The translations under genes and the position numbers were made by a program. 64,000 nt of DNA from Hybos culiciformis (Eukaryota > Arthropoda > Insecta > Diptera > Hybotidae). A model generated the notes under the pieces. That model ran no database searches. It was not told where the DNA came from and saw only the letters and a program-made list of their open reading frames with translations. The stretch is from NCBI GenBank assembly GCA_964007475.1, contig OZ023273.1:28817557-28881556 (forward strand), written 5' to 3'. Every line of letters begins with the position of its first letter. Position 1 is the stretch's first letter. Positions 38,304 to 48,588 of the stretch are shown here, one piece after another.

Positions 38304-40333
38304 ATGAAACGCCATCTCCAATCGAGTATTAAACAGGTTAGTTAAAAAAATTATTACAATACGGATAATTACCTAACAATATCAACCGTCATGGTGTTAT
38401 GATATTGCCATTATCCTACGACATCTTCGGTCGTAGGTTCGATTCCCACCTCTAAATTTTTCAACTTGAATTAATTGTTGTGTTGCTTAAAAAAAAGGAA
38501 TTCTTCTACCTCCTGATACATCTGTACACAATTCGAAATTAAAAAAGATTGTGCACATAAGCTACACAATAATATAGCTTGAGTCAGAAAATTAAACTCT
38601 AATATCTACGTATATTTTATTTTTAGCTCACATCCAGCTATGCAGATGGTGTAGTTGTAACACCTAAAAATGTGGCAGATTATGCTCTTGATGATGCCGT
38701 CAAATTGAAAATTCTAAACTCATTTGTAAGATTAACACCAGAAATGGCATTACATCAAGCTAAAGAGTCTGAGTTTCGATATAAAGAAAAATGTCCCAAA
38801 AGTCCTCTGGATGGAGTTCCTATAGCAATTAAAGATAATTTTTGTACGAAAGATATTTTAACAACATGCGCATCCAAGTGAATTTCGTATTGAATTATTT
38901 GATTGAACTATGAAATAAAAATGTTTTATTAACTTTTCAGAATGCTACAAAATTTTTTACCAAGCTATAATTCAACGGTCTGCGAACGCTTATTAAATTC
39001 TGGTGCCATTCTGATTGGAAAAACTAATCTTGATGAATTTGCAATGGGAGCAGGAACTTGTGATTCTATATATGGACCGACAAAGAATGTTTGGAGCGAA
39101 GATCTAACAAATGATAATTTTAGAATAGCTGGTGGAAGTTCTGGAGGCTCAGCAACAGCCGTTGCATCTGGTGTTTGTTTCGCGTAAGTCTTTATAACAT
39201 CTTAAGATCTTTGTAAGATCATCATTATTTATAATATTTATTTCGTTTTAGAGCAATAGGCTCTGACACTGGTGGTTCAACAAGAAATCCTGCATCATAT
39301 TGTGGCATAGTTGGATTGAAACCAACGTATGGTTTAGTTTCTCGGCATGGCCTCATTCCTTTAGTTAATTCAATGGATGTTCCAGGAGTTTTGACAAGGA
39401 ATGTCGATGATTGTGCCTTAATTTTGAATGCTTTAGCTGGTATTCAAACAAAAAAGTTTATACAAAAGCAAAATTGAACATTTAGTTTATTGTTTTAATT
39501 TTTTTTAATGTTTAGGACCGTGTGAATTTGATTCAACCACAATAAAAAGCTCATATAATCAAATTAAACTTCCTGAAATTGGTGAAATCGATTTAAAAGG
39601 TTTGAACATAGGAATTCCTAAAGAATATCACTGTCCAGGGTTATCAGCAGATGTTTTAGAAACTTGGATTAAGGTTGCTGACATGTTAGAAGATATTGGA
39701 GCTAATGTTCAACAAGTTTCATTACCTCATACTGAAGCATCGATTTTTGTTTATTCAATTCTAAATCAATGTGAAGTTAGCAGTAATATGTCACGATTCG
39801 ATGGCATAGAATATGGTCATCGCAGTAAGAAAGGATCAAGTACTGAAGAATTATATGCCAACACAAGAGCAGAAGGTTTTAATGCAATTGTCAAAACTAG
39901 AATTCTAACTGGAAATTATTTTTTATTGAAACGTAATTATGAAAAATATTTTGAAAAAGCATTAAAAGTGCGGCGATTAATTCTAAATGACTTTCTGGAA
40001 ATATTCTATTCAAAAGACTCCGCCATCAAACCTATAGATATTTTATTGACTCCAACTACTTTAACTGATGCACCGTTATACAAAGATTTCGTGCAGCAAA
40101 CAAATCGAGATCAATGCGCAGTACAAGATTTTTGTACTCAACCAGCAAATATGGCAGGTATTCCAGCGATTTCAATTCCGATACGATTATCAAGCCGAGG
40201 ATTGCCGATAGGATTACAGTTAATGAGTAGAAATTTAGAAGAGTCATTATTACTTAAAGTAGCCAAATGGATAGAGGCAAATGTTAGTTTTGATTGCTTA
40301 GAGAATAATCAAGTTTATAAGGCAAGAAATTAA
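38304..40333 (+). CDS. gatA: Mitochondrial glutamyl-tRNA(Gln) amidotransferase subunit A, five exons, 510 residues
   Basis: GatA (QRSL1 in vertebrates) is the amidase subunit of GatCAB. It releases ammonia from glutamine to convert Glu-tRNA(Gln) to Gln-tRNA(Gln) in mitochondria. Exons: 38,304-38,336; 38,627-38,877; 38,941-39,183; 39,252-39,439; 39,516-40,333; all GT-AG and in frame. The amidase signature is complete: Lys80 in [10 protein letters not shown], cis-Ser161 in GGSSGGSA and nucleophile Ser185 in [18 protein letters not shown] at about 121-131 is also typical. The short first exon (11 residues, [11 protein letters not shown]) is basic and Ser-rich as expected for a mitochondrial presequence; its join is the least certain. 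The 290-nt first intron carries a tRNA-like segment. The stop lies 340 bp from the convergent WRB stop. AATAAA occurs at 40,358. Confidence 0.95.
38380..38455 (+). repeat. tRNA-like (probably SINE head) segment in GatA intron 1
   Basis: An exact polymerase III B-box, GGTTCGATTCC, lies at 38,436-38,446. Just before it is a perfect 8-bp stem at 38,415-38,422 and 38,430-38,437 closing a 7-base loop (ATCTTCG), like an anticodon arm. An A-box-like TGGTGTTATGAT with pairable flanks lies upstream. The T-stem has a mismatch, and no 7-bp acceptor stem could be formed, so this is not called a functional tRNA gene. A tRNA-derived SINE remnant or tRNA pseudogene is the best explanation. Confidence 0.5.
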
Positions 40334-40357
40334 TTTATGTTTCTTTTATAATTTGAA

Positions 40358-40363
40358 AATAAA
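40358..40363 (+). terminator. GatA polyadenylation signal AATAAA
   Basis: AATAAA lies 25 bases after the GatA stop, with a second copy at 40,387. Both lie in the 340-bp gap before the convergent WRB gene. Confidence 0.5.
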
Positions 40364-40672
40364 TTGTTAAAACTTTAGAAAGCAATAATAAAGTATTTTT
40401 TAAATATACATATATTAGGTATATGAAAATATGTTAAAATAATGTTGCTTCAAATTAAAGTAAAAGGCGTAAATGAATCCTAAAACTGTGTAAACATATT
40501 TCAATTGATAAAAATATAATTGTAGCACAGTTTTTAAACTGGCACAGTCATGTGATAAATGTATCACTTTTTCAAAAAATAATGATTTCCATAGAATTTA
40601 TAAACAAACATAAGTTTATAAATATTTAAATTTTATTATTTTATATTATTAATACATTAAAAAAAAATTTAA

Positions 40673-41593
40673 TTAAAAAATATTACGACTCCTTATAGAA
40701 TTGGCTATTGATCTTAATGAAAAATTACTAACAAATATCCAAAACGGTACAGAAATTGCATTATGTTCTCCTGTTGGAAAGCTAATCAATCCACCAAACG
40801 GTGAGAAATTAAATTTGTCATCAAAAACTATTACTGGAGTGTAACGATTCCAAATTGTAATTAAAAATAAAATGAAACTTAGAACAGCTTGAAATACATA
40901 ACCAGTAGCAAAGTTAATAATCATTGTTCTAGTTGAATTCCGTAATTTAATTTTAGTTAAAACCTGTTCAAGAGCACCAATTTTACGTTCTGTCTTAACA
41001 TATTCGATATATTGATCTCGTACTGAAATCTTATTTAATTGACTACGTAATAATTGAATTTCGGCTTTAATGTCAACTTCATTTTTTGTTGGTCGCAATA
41101 AAAATAATTTTATCTAAAAGAGAAAAAAAAAGTTTCAATAAAATTTATGTAAGTAGCTCTAGCACTATATAAATTTAATTATGTTAATTTTTGTAGTAAA
41201 TAATACCTATACGAAGTCATATCAGAGACAATACTTTGAACTAGACTGGATTTGGTTTAGAATCATATATAGGTAGATACCTATCAACCTTGTTACTGAA
41301 TTGTAGTCTTTTTTCTCTCTTTTGTTATTTTGTTTGTTTGGTAGGCATATAATTAAATAGGTTTAGGTAGGTAGGTATATCTACTTTTAAACTTTTAATA
41401 GTGCAGCAATGGGAAATTGGATGAGAGAATGTATAGTAAGGGAATCGACAACATAAGCTACCAAAAATAAAACGAATGTAGGACATAGGTACCTACAACC
41501 TACACAGGTTAAAATTATACTTACTGGTCTAGAAATTTCATGTCCAAATGCAGTTATTAAATTTAAAATTGTAATTGTAAGTAATAAAAACAT
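40673..41593 (-). CDS. WRB: GET1/WRB tail-anchored protein insertion receptor, two exons, 169 residues
   Basis: GET1/WRB and its partner CAML form the ER membrane receptor that takes tail-anchored proteins from the TRC40/GET3 ATPase. Exons are 41,593-41,525 and 41,113-40,673, joined in phase 0 across a 411-nt GT-AG intron. Residues 1-17 are a hydrophobic first membrane segment. Residues about 35-75 are a charged coiled coil (cytosolic GET3-binding region, with the family-typical YVKTERKIGALEQVL). Two further hydrophobic segments lie at about 84-107 and 138-156. The length matches human WRB (174). The open frame running past the 41,525 donor is intronic: GTAAGT follows directly, and removing it restores the family-like continuation. 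The gene is convergent with GatA. Confidence 0.9.
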
Positions 41594-42050
41594 TTTCCCA
41601 AATTTTATTTTATTTTATTATAATATTTTTATGGTATTTTTAATAGAAGTATAATATTTCTGATTTTACGACGAATACGATATACGAGACGAGTTTTATT
41701 AGAAAATTTTCAAACAACAAAAACATTTTTATTTACATTTTTTGAGTGATGCCAGATTTTTTTTTTTTTTCATGACATATAATTTGTTTTCTTTTAATTT
41801 TTAGCTTTTCGATATTTCACTTCACTTCGCAGATTTATTTTGACTTCACTTTAAGGACCCTCACTGTGAAATTTTAAAATATTTTTCTGTTTTTTAATTT
41901 TGCAGTTTTTTTGTTTGTTTTTTTTTTTTAATTTTTAAATCAATTTTTACTGTTTGTGTAGTATATAATAACACTTCATACCTATATATTAAAAAAAAAA
42001 AAGTTTTATGAAATAAAAATTTAAAATTTAATTAAAAATTGTTTAGAAAA
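41594..42050. other. AT-rich upstream region of WRB
   Basis: Likely contains the WRB promoter and 5' untranslated region. Only homopolymer-rich sequence is visible, and no motif could be assigned with confidence. Confidence 0.35.
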
Positions 42051-42636
42051 AAAATAAGTTAAAAACGAGTTTTCCAAAAAACTGAGGCCAGGGGCCGCAT
42101 GAAAAAGTAGAAAATAACTTTTTCTTCACACACAGAAGTGGACTCAGATTTTTTGATTGGGACATTTCTCTTGAATATTCTTTCTCTTCATAAATCAAAT
42201 CACTTACGTCCCAATCAAAAAATCTGAGTCCACCTCTGTGTGTGAAGAAAAAGTTATTTTCTACTTTCTAGTTTACATGATAGTCCAACCGTGGTTGAGT
42301 CGAAATGTGGTTGAAAAGAGGTTTAGTGTTTACATGATGTAGTCGAAAAGCATGTGGTTGAACTGTGCTTGAATTGAGTTTGAAAACAATAACAAAAAAG
42401 AAACAAAACAAACAGCTGTTGCTTATTTTTTAACCGGGTTAACCGTTTACATGGATAGAGTTAACTTAACCGAGCGAATTTCTTGGGTTGAGTCAGGTTA
42501 ACCCAGGTTAACTCTACCACCGTTTACATGTAGTTGAACCGTAGTTGAACCCGGTTTCAACTCTCCATGTAAACTAGGTATTTTTCATGCGGCCCCTGGC
42601 CTCAGTTTTTTGGAAAACTCGTTTTTAACTTATTTT
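42051..42636. mobile_element. Nested inverted-repeat (foldback/MITE-like) element, 586 bp, with 56-bp perfect termini
   Basis: Bases 42,051-42,106 and 42,581-42,636 are exact reverse complements over 56 positions. Inside, 42,104-42,163 and 42,208-42,267 form a second inverted repeat matching at 59 of 60 positions around a 44-base loop. A third pair, CTAGTTTACATG at 42,268-42,279 and its complement at 42,566-42,577, bounds the remaining inner part. That part carries repeated GTTTACATG words (about 42,271, 42,330, 42,447 and 42,521) and GTTGAACCG/GGTTAAC motifs. No protein-coding frame is present. The near-identity of the arms suggests recent origin or active arm correction. Confidence 0.85.
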
Positions 42637-42679
42637 TATTTTCTGCCTTTTTCACGTTAACTAAATTGTTATTATGTGC

Positions 42680-43340
42680 TGCATGGATGTTTGAAAACAA
42701 TTTTATGACTAATCATATCGATGAAAATTTTTCCGATGATTTTTCCGCTTTTTCGGGTTTTCCATGGAGTTTTCTGCAAAAGCAACTTTATGCAACTCAT
42801 TTCGCTGTACAACTTTGTCTCAGGTTGCAAAACGCTCAAACGCTTCCTTGGTCGGAAAAACTCCGGAAAAGCGTTTTACATGAATTTTCTTCGATTTTTT
42901 CTGCAAGTTTTCACCATTGTCGGAGAGAAAGTAATGATGCCAGTTGATAGGGAACATGATCCTGCATAATTTAGAAAACTTTTTTACCGGAAAATTTTCC
43001 GGAAAAGTCGGAAAATTCCGGAAAATTTTTTCGGAATAATCAGAAAACTTTGCATTTTTCCTAAAACGGATTTATCACTACTCAAATTTGTACCAAATTT
43101 TCAAATGATTTTTCCCGATTTTCCGGGTTTCCCATGGAAATTTCCGCCTCAAATTTTGATAGCTTCAATTGTCACGCGACATGAACCTGTGTGCCAAATT
43201 TCAGCTCGCTGTGATGATGAAAAGTGGACGAGAGTGTCGAAAATAGTAAAGAAATATTCAGACAAATTACTTTACAAGTTAATAAGAATTGTGTCCTCAA
43301 AAAAAAAGAAATTCAAAATTCTCCGTCACCAGTCCTGAAG
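42680..43340. repeat. Dispersed repeat fragment with two diverged half-units and TTTTCCGGAAAA palindromes
   Basis: A segment near 42,736 (GATGATTTTTCCGCTTTTTC, then TTTTCCATGGA) recurs in altered form near 43,103 (ATGATTTTTCCCGATTTTCC, then TTTCCCATGGA), about 367 bp apart. Between them, at about 42,975-43,040, are several TTTTCCGGAAAA-type palindromes. Overlapping open frames of up to 93 codons on the plus strand have no recognisable domain. It is more GC-rich than the flanks, and no transposon family is named. Confidence 0.5.
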
Positions 43341-44647
43341 AGTAATATTTTAGCTTTATTTCTGCGTGTGATTTTTTTTTATTATCTGTTTCCTTTACTT
43401 CATAATGCTCAAGTTTTTCAAAGGCAAATTTGAGCCAAAAAACTCAAAATTTAAAAAATCCTCACCCACCCTAGAGCCCAATACTCTCTAATTTATGTCA
43501 AAAAATAACTTCAGTCGAGATTTATTAATCCTAATCCTACAATCAAAGCAAAATCAACACCAATTTTTCATAGAGAGTGTTTTATTTCGTTTTTAACACC
43601 TTCAAATAAAAATACTAAAAAAGAGCAAAAAAACGTTGTATAAAACTGATATGATCTTTTCAGTATGCTTATGTAGTAATGGTACAACATAATTTAGACA
43701 AATAATAAGAATAAATACATAATAAAAAAATTGAATATGAATAAAAAATAAAACACATGTAGTTAGTTCACAAGCTATATGCTTGGTGAGTTAACAATAA
43801 TAAAATCTACCTAAACCTAACCTTATAAAGAACGAACATCTTTGGTAAAATTAAAGTCTAGGTAACCAACACTAATTGAGACCATTAAATTTGTTATCGT
43901 CAAGAGAGCCATTCTTTTTATATATTAGGTTCAAAGATACCATTTGGTAGAAGAAGTCAGGTTTTGGATACCCCTTGGACCTTGGTTGTAATTAGTAAAA
44001 TTGTTTAAATATGCTTTGGATGTTTTAAAGATTAAAGTATAATAAATTCCTCGTCCATTAATAATTATTTATGAGATTTGTTCTAGAGGTGCTGAAAGTT
44101 TAAATTTGCCAAAATAAAAAAAATACAAATTTTAAACGAATAATAAAAATGCTGTTTTTCTTTCATGCACCATTCTAGACAATGTATAATTGTATAAAAT
44201 AAATTATATCTCTTTACCATAAATATTATATCTTTATAATATTTATGTACACATACATCTACAACGAAAAAAAAAATCGATAAAAGAGTATTAAAAATAA
44301 CACTACTAACTTTCTAACTTTAGTCGAATGTTAAATTATCTGAATTGTATTTGTGTTAAAGAAAAGAAAACCACATGCAGAAGAATTTCAATATGAAATC
44401 GTGCCAATTGAATGATTCATTCTCTACATAATACCTACTTTAATTTTATATTAGTTATTCATCATATTATAATAAAAAAAAATAGTTTTTTTCACCGTAT
44501 ACCTGCAGCATTAAAAAAACTTGATTGAGAATTATCAAATTAGTTGACGTTAAACCATAAAAGATAAAAGAAGTAAAAAATTTTAGTTTAATCATTTATT
44601 TTTTTTCGTAAATTGAAAATATATCTATATATATAGCTAGAATAAAA
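43341..44647. other. AT-rich spacer upstream of the galectin gene
   Basis: No gene recognised. Includes TACCTA words and simple A/T runs; it probably contains the galectin promoter near its end. Confidence 0.45.
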
Positions 44648-45550
44648 ATGGAAAATTTTGAAAATGTGGTAAAAATTATTTCACATTAACTTTTATATTT
44701 CTTAATTTACTAACTTAAATTTTCAGAAACCAAATTTATATGCAATTTCAAGTGGCTTGACAACTGGACAAAAATATAAAATTACTGGTTTTATTCCAAG
44801 TTCTGCAGATAGGTAATAATAATAATATGTTTATAAACTTAATAATTTTTTCATAATATATTATTTTTTTCTTTCTGAAAGCCGGAAAAAATATTTTTGA
44901 AAATAAAATAAGTCAATTGAATTTGAAAAATGTGAAGATCAAGTGTTATCTCGAAATCTCTTATCGTTCAGACTTCTAATTGCTGTTAATATTTTTTTAT
45001 TTGGATTTCTAATTTTTTATATACAGGCCAAAATTAATATAAATTTGTAGTAATCAAATTTGGATGAATAAAACCTTTTTGTTATAAACATTAATTTTAT
45101 GGATACCTACTTAAAATTTTATTAAATTAAAAAATTTAATACTCCGTAAGAAAAAAATATTTTCTCTCCGATGATTTTATATAATACAACGAGTCTTTTT
45201 GTAGGGCCACAATTAATTTTCAATCTGACGATTGTGTGGAAAGTGAGCCAAATAATGATTGTATCATACCATTACACATAGATATTCGTTTCAATGAATC
45301 GATTGTTAGAAATCATTTCAATGAAGATGGGTGGGGTGAAGAAGAAGTTGATGATCACGTCATAGATGTTGGAAATAATATTCATGTTGAAATAACAATT
45401 AATGATGAATCATATGATATTAAGATTAATGATTTCAATTATAATTTTGTGAATCGTTTAAATAAATCTGATGTCAAATATATATATATTCATCATGATA
45501 TAAATGTGAATTCTGTTACTCTTAATGATCAGCCAATTCAAAAAGTTTAA
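44648..45550 (+). CDS. Single-domain galectin, three exons, 150 residues
   Basis: Galectins are small beta-sandwich lectins, usually binding beta-galactosides, made without a signal peptide. Exons: 44,648-44,668, 44,727-44,812 and 45,205-45,550, GT-AG, in frame. One carbohydrate-recognition domain fills almost the whole protein: SSGLTTGQKYKITGFIP at 15-31, LHIDIRF at 59-65, IVRN at 69-72, GWGEEEV at 78-84, and the end strand HHDINVNSVTL at 132-142. Of the canonical sugar contacts H-x-N-x-R, V-x-N and W-x-x-E-x-R, His60, Arg64, Val70, Asn72, Trp79 and Glu82 are kept. Asn is Asp62, and the last Arg is Val84, so sugar preference may be altered. No signal peptide or membrane segment is present. 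The first exon (7 residues) is the least certain part. AATAAA begins five bases after the stop. Confidence 0.85.
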
Positions 45551-45554
45551 AATC

Positions 45555-45560
45555 AATAAA
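45555..45560 (+). terminator. Galectin polyadenylation signal AATAAA
   Basis: AATAAA starts five bases after the galectin stop codon, which would give a 3' untranslated region of only a few tens of bases if used. Further AATAAA copies follow near 45,645. Confidence 0.5.
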
Positions 45561-46170
45561 ATTTGAATATCAGACACACTGATATTTATTTTTATTATTT
45601 ATAATTGTTATTAATAACCTGGTGTGATTTTACTATATAAAATAAAATAAATGGTTTACTTAATAAAATAATAATTTCTTTATTTTTTTCTTTAATATCA
45701 ATTTTATTTTACAGGTTTGTTTATTATTATAAATTATTTAATTCTGGATGACTTTTCATCATATAAAACTTACTTTATACATAGGATTTTATTTAAAAAT
45801 TAATAAACATTTATTAAAGAATTAAAATTTATTTGATTGTATAATTATACAAATAAAAACGTGGACATTATTTCGATTTTTGCATTACGTGCACAAAATT
45901 CAATTTAAGGTTATTATATTTTTCTTAAATATTTAAAAGTATGATAATTCACAAAATTATTATTCTTAAACTTTTAAAAAAAAAGAACATGAGATCAAAT
46001 TTTAAAATATTTTTTGTTTTAATAACTAAAATATTTACCTAGGTATGTATAAGCTTGAAATTTTTACAAACATTAAAACTAATTCATGACGAAATTCTTT
46101 TATATTTTATCAAAGTTTTAATGTTAATTTGGACAAAAATTAACAAATTAAAATAAAATTATTTGGTGTA

Positions 46171-46176
46171 TTTATT
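46171..46176 (-). terminator. Polyadenylation signal AATAAA of the 404-residue orphan gene
   Basis: TTTATT on the plus strand reads AATAAA on the minus strand, 20 bases past the stop codon of the orphan gene. Confidence 0.45.
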
Positions 46177-46195
46177 AGTATTCTTTGATATAAAC

Positions 46196-47893
46196 TTAAT
46201 AATCAGGTAGATTTAATGTACTAATATCATTATCATCAAGAACAGTAGGTAGAAGCAGATTATTATCCACATTTTGATGAACCTTAAGTCGAAGAGCATT
46301 ATTGACTTTAAGAACTGCATTATATTTCATTATAATAACTACTTTATGTTCATTACACACATCAATAATATTTTGCATGTAATTTTTAGTAATCCAACTC
46401 CCTTGTTCAGTCTCTGTGGCTTCTGAATTTTTCTTGAGTCCCATTTTTGCGAAAGCGTATTCTAAATTTTGATCATTTTCCAAAGCTCTTAAATTTATAT
46501 TGTCTAGAAAAACATATTTTTCATTGTGTTTAATAGAAACAGCAATATTTGCAGAAATTATCAATAACAGTTTTAAAGTTTCACTCAGATTGTACCAAAG
46601 TATTAATTCTTTCCCATTTCGATAAAGCTTTAACACAGTAACTAGTCTAGTACCACATTGAAAATTCTAAAATTTATAAATCATTTTATATATTAGACAT
46701 TTTTTATTATCAAAATGTTAAAAAAACAGTATGTATTTACTTCATTTTTAGCATCCAATAGATCCGTCAAATTAGCATCTGATACAACAAAAAAATGTAT
46801 TGTTCCAACCATATTATTAGTTATTTTCCGAAAAATCTTATCAGTCAATTTAGAAACCCTAAGAAAATTACTAAAACATTTGGGAACTTCAATTTTTTGT
46901 ACTTCTTTTGTAAGATTTAATATTTTATAATATTTTCTTCTAATATCCGATATTTGAGCATGACATTCAACACGTCTATCCAACATATATTTATGTCTAT
47001 TACAGTGATTGTATATCTAAAATGAAAGTAAGTATACATAAGTAGGTACCACAAATTGTAAGCTTTTAAAATTGTTTCCAAATAAATAAAAATATTTCGT
47101 CTTATTACTAAGAATTTAATTAATTAATTCTATAAAATTTCTTACAGATTAAAACATTTGTGTTAGTCTGAACAAGTTTATTCTGCTAATAGACGTTGAT
47201 TATGCAGTCAACCCTTAGCTACCTACCTACCCACTTTAATTTTTTAATTAAAAAGTCTGCGTCCTGCACATACCTTTTCTCCAAGAAAAATTTCATTAAA
47301 ATAAAATTGTAATAAATTTGTGTCATCATTTTTGATTTCCTTATGAAAATTTTGAACAATATTAAAGTATTTCTTCTGAAAATCATAAATTTTCATTTTT
47401 TTTTCAACGTTATCTTCGGATTCATCAACCAAGAGTTCGACAATGCTCAGATTTAAGATAGTTCTTTTAGCTATTAAAATAACCTGAAAAAAAAAAATTA
47501 AAAATTAAATTATCTTATCTACCTAGGTACCTACCTACATTGAAATAATCACGAAAAATTTTAAAATTTTACATTGTTTTCATTTTCTGTATTGTGGAAT
47601 TTAATTTCAACATAACCATTTGGGCTGCTCATTATTATATCATTTGTCAAATTTATAAAATTTGGATGAATTAAGAATTTTATTGCATTTAAAATTGCAT
47701 TCCCTGTTTTCACGACATCTTCGTTTTCATCAAACGTCGTCAAAAATATACAAGGAGCTGGAAGTTCAAATTTTATTTGTTGATTTTCTATGCCGCAAAA
47801 ATTACTCAATTTTATCTAAAAGATAAAAAAAAGTTGTAAAATTTTCGAATTTCTTATAAAATTCTAAAAAAAACTCACATAAATAATATTCAT
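46196..47893 (-). CDS. Uncharacterised protein, five exons, 404 residues
   Basis: I do not recognise this family. Exons in reading order: 47,893-47,879; 47,815-47,573; 47,483-47,274; 47,016-46,741; 46,666-46,196. All are GT-AG and phase 0, with introns of 63, 89, 257 and 74 nt and one continuous frame of 1,215 nt. The five-residue first exon (MNIIY) is followed by IKLSNFCGI, which makes a plausible N-terminus, but that start is the weakest part. The protein mixes predicted beta-rich segments (FELPAPCIFLTTFDE at about 21-35; a hydrophobic run GTIHFFVVSD near 225-235) with charged helical ones (about 100-200). There is no signal peptide, clear membrane segment, zinc cluster or nucleotide-binding loop. 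A hydrophobic helix-like stretch, LSETLKLLLIISANIAV, lies near residues 278-294. Composition matches neighbouring genes. It is convergent with the galectin gene. Confidence 0.7.
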
Positions 47894-48510
47894 TTTCAAA
47901 ACAAAATTGTGCTGGAAATTGTCTTGTTTTTTTTTTTTTTGTAAAAATAGTTCTAAAATCCAAAATTTTGGAATGGACGGACCAATAAGTATTTAAATAA
48001 AACAAAATATTTAGATTTTATTTTATATATATTCTTTTAATGCATATAAATATTCCTCATTCGTATTATATTGTCATATTCAGAATTTAGAAATTAAGAA
48101 ATTCCATCGTTCGTTACTTTTTCATATTTCATTCATAAACAAAAACATAAACAACAAACAAGTCGACGAGTGAACATTGACCAACGATATAGCAACACTG
48201 TTAAAATAGCCGGGTACGATAAAACCGAGATAAAAAGCATACTTTATTACCGAGAATGTATTTCTTTTTTTTGTGCATAGTACCATTGATTAAGAATACA
48301 CAAACTAATCAGCTTCATACATAATTTGTTTTGTTCTTTTTTGCTATTTTTATTTGAAGGTGTTAGTTCTAAATATTGATAATTATGATTTTCTCGTTTA
48401 AAATAAAAATTCGATAAATAAAATTTACAAAAAAAAAATCTAAATAAAGAATGTGCTCACATTTAACGTAAGTTTAAAACACCTAAATTTTTTGTACGAC
48501 AACACTGTTC

Positions 48511-48588
48511 ACAGGTCAGTTTACAGGTCAGTTCCGTTCTAAGGTCCAATCCAAGTGCAGATATAAGCGTGAGTGCAGATATAAGCGT
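48511..48588. repeat. Two short tandem duplications (12-bp and 18-bp periods)
   Basis: ACAGGTCAGTT occurs at 48,511-48,521 and 48,523-48,533. AGTGCAGATATAAGCGT occurs at 48,554-48,570 and 48,572-48,588. They lie about 620 bp upstream of the orphan gene's start codon, within a less AT-rich patch. Confidence 0.7.

Noticed and set aside
38380..38455. Functional tRNA gene (loop suggesting a CTT anticodon)
   Set aside because: There is no acceptor stem, the T-stem has a mismatch and the D-arm is poor, so only a tRNA-like remnant is supported.
41387..41524. Longer first exon of WRB reading past 41,525
   Set aside because: A GTAAGT donor follows directly, and splicing there gives the family-like protein; the extra frame is intronic chance.
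42666..43433. Several overlapping plus-strand frames of 69-93 codons
   Set aside because: They lie in a dispersed repeat and overlap in different frames without a domain.
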